From assembly GCA_949288485.1 (NCBI GenBank), contig CASEKC010000008.1, positions 1-51,922 on the forward strand: 51,922 nucleotides of DNA. The letters are read 5' to 3'. This document shows positions 46,200 through 51,922 of this stretch, one piece after another. The stretch comes from an uncultured bacterium. Its GTDB lineage: Bacteria > Bacillota_I > Bacilli_A > RFN20 > CAG-826. Each line of letters starts with the position of its first letter. The stretch's first letter is position 1. The translations under genes and the position numbers were made by a program. A model generated the notes under the pieces. That model did no database searches. It saw only the letters and a list, made by a program, of their open reading frames with translations, and was not told the DNA's origin.

Positions 46200-46751
46200 T
46201 TATAATTTAGTACCACATTTATCACAATAAATAGAATCTATGTCATTTTTTTCGTGGCACGAAGGACATTCTTTAAATAATTCTTTTCCACATTTAGGAC
46301 AATATAATGAATCTTTATTTATTTCATTATTACAATAAGGACAATGTATTTTTTCTTCCTCTTCTTCTACTATTGCTTCTTTTATATTTTTAATAGCAGG
46401 TTTAATTTCTTCACTAGCTTCATTAATAATAGGAATAGATTCATTTTTAATATATCCTCCTACTTCTTTCATAAAGCCAAATCTAAGAAGAGTTATTCCT
46501 ATTCCTATTAAGATAAAGCCAGGAAAAAGTAAAAAGAAAGTAAAGAAATTAGGCATTGACATATTATTAAAAGAAATACCAAAAGATATTAAACCTATTA
46601 AAGCTAATATAATACCAATTATTAAAAATACAAAACCTAGTATTTTTAATAATTTCTTATTTTTATAATGAGCTAAGAGAGAATTTCTCATTCTTTCTTC
46701 TTTTATTTTATTTTTATCATATTCATTCATAATAGTTAATTTATCCTCCAT
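46200..46751 (-). CDS. membrane protein with paired zinc ribbons
   Basis: A 183-residue protein with two membrane segments (about 36-59 and 69-92) and four CxxC pairs at the end: C137/C140, C151/C154, C162/C165 and C176/C179. These make two zinc ribbons (CPYC...CPKC and CPSC...CDKC). Such double zinc-ribbon membrane proteins are common in low-GC Firmicutes and have no fixed function. It lies upstream of the CvpA-like gene on the same strand. Confidence 0.75.
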   Translation of the reverse strand: MEDKLTIMNEYDKNKIKEERMRNSLLAHYKNKKLLKILGFVFLIIGIILALIGLISFGISFNNMSMPNFFTFFLLFPGFILIGIGITLLRFGFMKEVGGYIKNESIPIINEASEEIKPAIKNIKEAIVEEEEEKIHCPYCNNEINKDSLYCPKCGKELFKECPSCHEKNDIDSIYCDKCGTKL

Positions 46752-46820
46752 AAATTGCCTTATATATATTATAAGCGATAAAGTTTAAGAAAGTTCATAG
46801 TTTTACTTTTAACAATAAGA

Positions 46821-46855
46821 TTTCGTTAAAAATAATGCATTCTTTTTTAACGAAA
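46821..46855. repeat. 12-bp inverted repeat in the gene-poor gap
   Basis: TTTCGTTAAAAA (46821-46832) pairs with TTTTTAACGAAA (46844-46855) over an 11-nt loop. It lies 70 bp upstream of the zinc-ribbon gene. No clear T tract follows on either strand, so it may be an operator or cis element. Confidence 0.5.
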
Positions 46856-47106
46856 TTACTATTTCATTTGTAGAAAAAAGATTAAAAGAATACGAATATA
46901 ATCGTTTTTTATAAAAAATATATATCATGTTTTTACTTTTCCCGAAGAAAAACTTTATTGATCTTTGATTTTAAATAGTTAAGAAAGCCTTATAAAAGAA
47001 TATAAGACTTATAGGAAGTAGGTCAAAAGTCAAATTAAAAAGAAAATATAGTTGTCAAAGAAATGATCTTTATCTCCTTACTAAGGAAATAAAGAAGAAA
47101 GAGTTT

Positions 47107-47133
47107 AATTTGTCCTTGTATCAAGGACAAATT
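47107..47133. repeat. perfect 12-bp hairpin with 3-nt loop
   Basis: AATTTGTCCTTG (47107-47118), loop TAT, CAAGGACAAATT (47122-47133). Outer AAGAAA and TTTCTT runs can extend it with an internal loop. It resembles a terminator or small RNA stem more than an operator because of the tight loop. Confidence 0.55.
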
Positions 47134-47258
47134 ATATTTCTTAATGTTTTATTATTAAGAATATAATTTTATTTTTTATTATTGAAATCTCTTTAACTAC
47201 TAAAAGAAAAATATTTTTTGTTATAGAAGTTTAGTTTTAAAATTTAATAATTTATAAA

Positions 47259-47378
47259 TTGGTATCAATAAGTGATAGCAATGAGGTTGGTGCAACTATT
47301 GCAGCAACAAGTTTTAAAAATGAATCTATATTAAAAATGATAAACCCCTATTTTTCAAGGGGTGAGATTAGTAAGTGA
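47259..47378 (+). pseudogene. possible remnant of a lost coding region
   Basis: A 39-codon frame from TTG 47259 to TGA 47376-47378 reads SDSNEVGATIAATSFKNES and SILKMINPYFSRGEISK, with codon use like a real gene. It has no ATG or ribosome site and is blocked by TAA upstream. I do not recognise the family. It is probably the 3' end of a decayed gene. Confidence 0.35.
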
Positions 47379-47518
47379 CCTACGTCTGGCACTATTATTG
47401 TCATAAAAATTCAATCACTTTTTAAAATAAAGTTTTTTATTATAATATTTGTCGAAAGTTATTCATCTATAGAATAATTGAACACAATACATAATCTTCA
47501 TAAAAAGAGGTATACAAC

Positions 47519-48357
47519 ATGTTTGATGAAAAACAAAATTTAAAAATAACAAATGATGAATTAGATAAACAAATCAATCCTTATTATGAGGTTTTAACTA
47601 CTATTGATGAAAGCGAAAATATTAAAATTCATACATTAATAAGGTCAGTTAATGATTCTAATAAAAGATTTTTAATGGTAAATGTATTGCCGCAACTTTC
47701 ATCAATTTCAAATTCTTATCTAACATTAAAATTTTTTTAGCAAATGGTTTTTATTCTGATGCTTTTTCATTAATTAGAAAAATTAGAGATGATTTACTTC
47801 AATATTTATATATTGAAAAACACTTAACCAAATACGATGAAAATTTAATTAAAACCAAAGAAATAAAAACAATTACAAGATGGTTATTTAATGAAGAGTT
47901 GTCTTCCGACCAGAAGAAATTCTTTGATTACAAAAATTACAAAAAAGATGTGATTGATGAAAACGATAATATTAAAAAGATAGCTGATATCATTTTCGGA
48001 ACAAGGTTAAAACTGTTAAGTGAAAACTTAAATAGTTATGTTCACGGAAATTCAAGACTAAAAACACTTTCAAATGATCTTAAAGTAAATGGAGAATATA
48101 AGGATTCTATTCATAAAGAAATTATTAAAGATATAAAAGAAATTACCGATTTTTTTGTATCAACTTTGTTTGCCATAAATCCTATTTTATACCGTTCAAG
48201 TGATTACTTGGATTATCTTGAATTAGGTTATACACCAGATGAAAAATTATTTTATACTCTCGCTCCTTTTATCCAAAATTATATCGATACTAATTTAAAA
48301 TCTTACAAAGGATTGGTTGAGTTATTAAGAACCCTTACAGAATTGAAAATTGAATAA
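47519..48357 (+). pseudogene. unknown helical protein, frameshifted in a T run
   Basis: Two frames (47519-47740 and the one ending at 48357) join into a protein of about 279 residues if one T is added in the run of seven at 47732-47738. The joined product would read LKFFLANGFYSDAFSLIRKI across the break. It is mostly helical; the region LNSYVHGNSRLKTLSNDL near the middle recalls HEPN-like proteins, but this is weak. An AAAGAGG ribosome site is good. No family is assigned. Confidence 0.6.
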
Positions 48358-48393
48358 GGAACAGCAAATCATATCCTTTCTTTTTCATTTTTC

Positions 48394-48490
48394 TGTTTAA
48401 CAACCTCTTCTTCTTTTCCTCGTTTAAAGTGTTCTAATTTTTAAGAATTAAAACCCTACCAACATGTCAAAAACTAGAGGTTGTTAAACA
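48394..48490. repeat. 15-bp inverted repeat flanking 67 bp
   Basis: TGTTTAACAACCTCT (48394-48408) and AGAGGTTGTTAAACA (48476-48490) are perfect inverted copies. The 67-bp interior holds a consensus TTGACA on the minus strand (48470-48465), pointing away from the lipoprotein gene, without a good -10. Possible roles are a large hairpin, a short mobile element, or an invertible switch. Confidence 0.7.
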
Positions 48491-48497
48491 TTAATTA

Positions 48498-48522
48498 GAT
48501 TTAAAACAACTTGTTTTAAATC
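48498..48522. promoter_or_regulatory. 12-bp dyad, candidate operator
   Basis: GATTTAAAACAA (48498-48509), one C, then TTGTTTTAAATC (48511-48522) is a perfect palindrome ending 28 bp before the lipoprotein ATG. Its one-base centre fits a dimeric repressor site better than an RNA hairpin. No regulator gene lies alongside. Confidence 0.5.
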
Positions 48523-48550
48523 AATTTCATTTATTAGGAGATAAATTAAA

Positions 48551-51500
48551 ATGAAAAAGAAAAATTTATTAGCCTTATCTGCTTTAGTCCTTTCTTTAGG
48601 ACTCACAGTTTCTTCATGTGCTGGTGCTCAAGGAGAAAAAGGTGATCAAGGTGATAAAGGTGATCAAGGAGAGCAAGGTCCTCAAGGTGAACAAGGTATT
48701 CCAGGAGAACCAGGAAAAAGCTTTGTTGACATCATCGTTTTACCTTCAGTTACAAACGATGGAAAAGTTACACAAGATAAATGGGCTGTTGAAGCAGGAG
48801 CTAACGAAACAGTTACATTTACTTTCACTCCAGCAGAATCAACAGATAATTTAGTCATTGATTTAAAAATTAATGATACAGTTGTTGCTGATGTTGTCGA
48901 ACCAAATGAAGATGGAACATTAACATTTGCATTCACTGTTGATGATTCTTATCAAAGTGTTCAAGTTACAAATGTAACATTTACTTCAGTTTCTACATAT
49001 GGACAACTCTTATTACAAGATGCTGGTAAAGCTATTGTCGATGCTGATAAAGGAATTAATTTAACTTATACAGCTGGTACAAGTGGCCAAGTTCCATTCA
49101 TCGAAGATTCTAAAGATGTTGTTGCAAATAATTACACTGAAAAAGCAACAGAAACAGTTCAAAAAGTATATAGTGATGCTGAAAAAGCTGTTAATACTGC
49201 TTATACTAATGCAGTTAAAGATCACAAAGATGATGTTAAAGCACAATTAAATGCTATTAAAGAAGCTGCAAATGCTGAAATTGAAAAAATCAATACTGCT
49301 TATGCTACAGCTTTAACAGAAGCTAAAGATCAAGCTAAAGTTGATTTAAATACAATGGTTACAGCTTTAAATAATGAAAATTATTTAGATGCAGATAAAA
49401 CAGCTCAAAGAGATTCATTCACTGCAAAAATTGATGCTGCTACTTCCCTTGTTAGTTTAGGAAATGTTATTAACGGTGAAGTTGCTTTATCAACATTCGG
49501 TGATAAAGATAGCGAAGCAAATAGATTCTATGGATTAAAAGCAAAAGCATTCGAAGAAGCTGAAGCTGCTTTAGATACTGTTGAAAAATTTGAAACAGAA
49601 TTAGAAGATGAAACTACTCTTGCTTTATTAAAACAATATGTTGAAACAACTGAATTACCTTCAGAAGTTGCTAAAACTGAATTAGCAAAAATTTCTTCAG
49701 CTACAGAAATCAATTGGGTAAAAGATTCAACTAATGGCGATCATACAGACGTTGGTTATGCTGCTGCCAAAGCAATTAAAGGTTCAGTTGAAAATATTAA
49801 AGATGCTATTGTTGAAAAGGTTAAAGCTGATTATAGAGCTGAAATCGAAAATTCTGTTGCATTAGCAAGTTTAAATGAAACAAGAACAGCATTACTTGGA
49901 GTCGTTGACACAGCTATTTCAAATTTCGTAACAGCAGATAAAGATAATACTTTAAGCTTAGCTCAATATGTTACTCCAACATATGTTGCTGATTCTGTTA
50001 ATGAAGCAGATAAATCAATTAAAAATTCTTCAACAATCACATTAATTGGCTATATTGAATATTGTTTATCACAACCAGTTAACGGTTCAGTCGTTACTGC
50101 ATTTGCAAACGAAAGAATTCAATCTGCAAAATCAACTGCTTTAAAATCATTAAAAGCTGCTAAGGATGCAATTAACGATGCAACTTACAAAGCATTAACA
50201 TCTTACTCAGTTAATACTAAAACTAATAAAGTTACTGTTAGTAAAAATGTTGTTGGCACTGGAGATGTTACTAAAACTGTCGAAAATCCATTCTTTAATA
50301 ATATTCCTGACAGTCCAACCGATAATAAATATGAAGTTGAATTAACCGATTTAGTTAAGCCAACATCAGTTACAGGTGCTCAATCTTTCAACCTTGATGA
50401 ATATTATAAACTTTTAGAAAAAGAAGAAACTTTTGGTGTAGCTGAAAATGAAACTGTCTATGGCACATTACATATTCAAGAATGGGCTAAAGACCATTTA
50501 ACAGATTTTGATAAAATTTATTTTGAAGGTTTAACAAAGATTAAAAATTCATTAACTATAGCCGTTGATGGTGTTGTTACGTTAGATGAAAATGGACCAT
50601 TAGTCAAAAAATCAGATGTTACAAAAATGTGGACTGATTTAGACGTCGAAAAGGTTGTAACACCAGAATACAACAATGCAGCACAAATCATTTCTTTTGC
50701 TGATGGCGTTAAAACTAATGCTGATTTATTAGTCAAATTAAATAGCGGATTCAAGACATGGTTAGATCAAAAAGCTAAAGTTGATGATAAATTTGCTGAT
50801 CATTTTGCAAATGATACTTCCTCAACTATGGCTGAAGATGCTAAGAAAGTTGTCGAAAGTGCATTAAAAGGTGAAATGAGCGAAAATGAAATTGAAAACT
50901 GGGTAAAATCTAGTAATCTTGAATCATTATATAAAGCTGATATTGCTGCTTATATTGAAGATGCTAAAGATTATGCATTACAACTTTATCAAAATTCAAT
51001 TGCTGGAAACATTACTTTAGATCAATATAAAGCTAATAAAAAGGTTTATGAAGAATCTGTCACTGTATTAACCGGCGAAAATGCTCCAGATACAATTAGA
51101 GAAGTTGATTCTTGGATTAAACAATTAAGAGTTGGTTTAGGATTAGATAAAGTCGCTTTACCATCAGCAGAAGCAGCTGCAAAACAAAGCACATCTTATG
51201 GTTCATTTACATGGACAAACGCTGATAACTTTAAAATGGAAGAAGACAAAACTTCATCTACTCACATACAAACTGTTTATAAATTAAGCGGTGATGCAAT
51301 TGTTCAAAGTGATAGCGCTGATGTATCTAAATTCTGGGGACAAGTTGGAACAGATCTTAGTGGCACTAAAGTTTATGTTATCACTTTTAAAAATGATTCT
51401 GATGAAGCAATTAATGTTAAAACTGGTTATACATCTAAACCAGGCACAACTTTAGGTCTTGTAGATCCTAACTGGAGTGGTGTTAAAGTTGAAGAAGTTA

Positions 51501-51661
51501 AACCAAGAACAATCCAAGCTAAGGGTAATATGACCTTAGTTGTCCCAGTATCAGATATTGGCAGCCTTAAATATGCTGGATTAAATATGCAAATCGAAGT
51601 ATTAGATAGTGAAGGCGATGTAGTTCATACTTATTACTTTGATGCTTCAGGATTAAATTAA
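48551..51661 (+). CDS. large collagen-like lipoprotein
   Basis: A 1036-residue secreted lipoprotein. The signal peptide (1-22) ends in the lipobox VSSC with Cys23, giving a lipid anchor. Residues 25-57 are eleven Gly-X-Y collagen-like triplets rich in Glu, Asp, Gln and Lys. A beta-rich region (about 60-160) follows, then long Ala/Lys/Glu/Asp helical repeats (about 160-900). A beta domain of about 130 residues ends it, with Trp and Tyr-rich strands. Short collagen-like stalks on bacterial lipoproteins often mediate surface adhesion. An AGGAG ribosome site is clear. Codons are richer in G and C than the neighbours, suggesting a highly expressed or acquired gene. Confidence 0.85.
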   Translation: MKKKNLLALSALVLSLGLTVSSCAGAQGEKGDQGDKGDQGEQGPQGEQGIPGEPGKSFVDIIVLPSVTNDGKVTQDKWAVEAGANETVTFTFTPAESTDNLVIDLKINDTVVADVVEPNEDGTLTFAFTVDDSYQSVQVTNVTFTSVSTYGQLLLQDAGKAIVDADKGINLTYTAGTSGQVPFIEDSKDVVANNYTEKATETVQKVYSDAEKAVNTAYTNAVKDHKDDVKAQLNAIKEAANAEIEKINTAYATALTEAKDQAKVDLNTMVTALNNENYLDADKTAQRDSFTAKIDAATSLVSLGNVINGEVALSTFGDKDSEANRFYGLKAKAFEEAEAALDTVEKFETELEDETTLALLKQYVETTELPSEVAKTELAKISSATEINWVKDSTNGDHTDVGYAAAKAIKGSVENIKDAIVEKVKADYRAEIENSVALASLNETRTALLGVVDTAISNFVTADKDNTLSLAQYVTPTYVADSVNEADKSIKNSSTITLIGYIEYCLSQPVNGSVVTAFANERIQSAKSTALKSLKAAKDAINDATYKALTSYSVNTKTNKVTVSKNVVGTGDVTKTVENPFFNNIPDSPTDNKYEVELTDLVKPTSVTGAQSFNLDEYYKLLEKEETFGVAENETVYGTLHIQEWAKDHLTDFDKIYFEGLTKIKNSLTIAVDGVVTLDENGPLVKKSDVTKMWTDLDVEKVVTPEYNNAAQIISFADGVKTNADLLVKLNSGFKTWLDQKAKVDDKFADHFANDTSSTMAEDAKKVVESALKGEMSENEIENWVKSSNLESLYKADIAAYIEDAKDYALQLYQNSIAGNITLDQYKANKKVYEESVTVLTGENAPDTIREVDSWIKQLRVGLGLDKVALPSAEAAAKQSTSYGSFTWTNADNFKMEEDKTSSTHIQTVYKLSGDAIVQSDSADVSKFWGQVGTDLSGTKVYVITFKNDSDEAINVKTGYTSKPGTTLGLVDPNWSGVKVEEVKPRTIQAKGNMTLVVPVSDIGSLKYAGLNMQIEVLDSEGDVVHTYYFDASGLN

Positions 51662-51708
51662 TTTAAGTTAAAAAATTAATTAAATCTATTTATTCAGTAA
51701 TTAATATT

Positions 51709-51751
51709 ACTATCATAAGTTTGAAATTTATCTATCCCTTTATATGATAGT
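51709..51751. repeat. 9-bp inverted repeat after the lipoprotein gene
   Basis: ACTATCATA (51709-51717) pairs with TATGATAGT (51743-51751) across a 25-nt loop, between the lipoprotein stop and the terminator. It may support RNA stability. Confidence 0.4.
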
Positions 51752-51765
51752 AAGTTAATAAATTT

Positions 51766-51795
51766 GATTAGGAGAGGAAAGTTCCTCTCCTAATC
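51766..51795 (+). terminator. lipoprotein gene terminator
   Basis: GATTAGGAGAGGAA (51766-51779) pairs with TTCCTCTCCTAATC (51782-51795), then TTTCT. The stem is GC-richer than others here and about 105 nt after the stop codon. Confidence 0.8.
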
Positions 51796-51850
51796 TTTCT
51801 ATTAAAGCTAACTTTATAAATATAATGTTATTTAACAATGTGAATGCAAA

Positions 51851-51880
51851 AAAAGGTGGTTAAATAAAACCATCTTTTTT
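51851..51880 (+). terminator. second terminator-like hairpin near the window end
   Basis: AAAAGGTGGTT (51851-51861) pairs with AACCATCTTTT (51868-51878), one G-U pair included, and is followed by T residues. No gene lies between it and the previous terminator, so it may be a backup terminator or end a small RNA. Confidence 0.55.
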
Positions 51881-51922
51881 ATATTTAAATTATGTCCTTC
51901 GTTTGTAATACCAATGATAGCA

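Larger units (their letters stand above)
46752..47518. other. 767-bp gene-poor stretch
   Basis: No intact gene is seen between the divergent zinc-ribbon gene and the gene at 47519. The stretch contains two perfect 12-bp hairpins (46821-46855, 47107-47133), a weak 6-bp hairpin (47344-47349 with 47358-47363) and a small ORF remnant at 47259-47378. It could host an unannotated small RNA or be the scar of a lost gene. Confidence 0.6.

Noticed and set aside
51766-51795. RNase P-like GAGGAAAGT motif
   Set aside because: The motif is part of a simple terminator stem and no other RNase P regions are present.

Overview
The window is very AT-rich, uses TGG for Trp and the standard code, and codes almost entirely with A/T-ending codons. 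It carries Spx, QueT, a zinc-type S14 and L36, an N-terminally extended L22 and no rpmD (L30). Together these suggest a low-GC, host-associated Bacilli lineage near the Mollicutes / Erysipelotrichales / RF39-like groups. That placement is inference. Nearly every real gene I checked stops with TAA or TAG.

Layout. (1) 1-4.1 kb: housekeeping singles (maf, nadK, CYTH phosphatase, spx, a HepT-like helical protein, a HAD phosphatase) and a 58-residue lipoprotein. (2) 4.2-19.2 kb, minus strand: the complete S10-spc-alpha supercluster from rpsJ to rplQ with secY, adk, map, infA and rpmJ. It has a clear promoter and a structured leader at 19.07-19.19 kb and a terminator at 4.17-4.21 kb. (3) 19.2-24.2 kb, minus: a queuosine salvage block (queT, tgt, queA and a QueH protein fused to a GT2-like glycosyltransferase domain). 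queT has a promoter followed at once by a preQ1-I-like riboswitch with an extra hairpin inserted. (4) 24.2-35.9 kb, minus: a tight six-gene operon encoding an LRR membrane protein, two membrane-anchored McrB-type AAA+ ATPases, a nuclease-less DUF2357 (McrC-side) coiled-coil protein, and two membrane-anchored MBG-repeat transglutaminase-like surface proteins. This is the best candidate for an undescribed system. (5) 36-39.5 kb: a frameshifted MATE transporter and an aminopeptidase P. (6) 39.6-44.6 kb: a small accessory/defence island with a TIGR04076 protein divergent from an RloA/RloB (AbiL-like) pair, a Fic protein behind an unusual nest of inverted repeats, a DJ-1/PfpI protein and a Panacea (DUF4065) antitoxin-like protein. 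(7) 44.6-51.9 kb: a CvpA-like coiled-coil membrane protein, a zinc-ribbon membrane protein, a 770-bp gene-poor stretch with hairpins and an ORF remnant, a frameshifted unknown gene, and a 1036-residue collagen-like lipoprotein preceded by two inverted repeats.

The queuosine genes form a coherent salvage route: QueT imports a precursor, Tgt inserts preQ1 into tRNA, QueA adds the epoxycyclopentane ring and QueH reduces it, with precursor feedback on QueT. The McrB/DUF2357/transglutaminase operon recalls the MoxR-DUF58-transglutaminase operons in layout but uses McrB/McrC-type parts.

Four genes carry single-base lesions: two are T-run frameshifts, one is another one-base frameshift, and one is a CAA-to-TAA stop. 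Real decay, phase variation and sequencing error cannot be separated from the sequence alone. A recurring regulatory style is a terminator stem that also contains the -10 or -35 box of the next gene.
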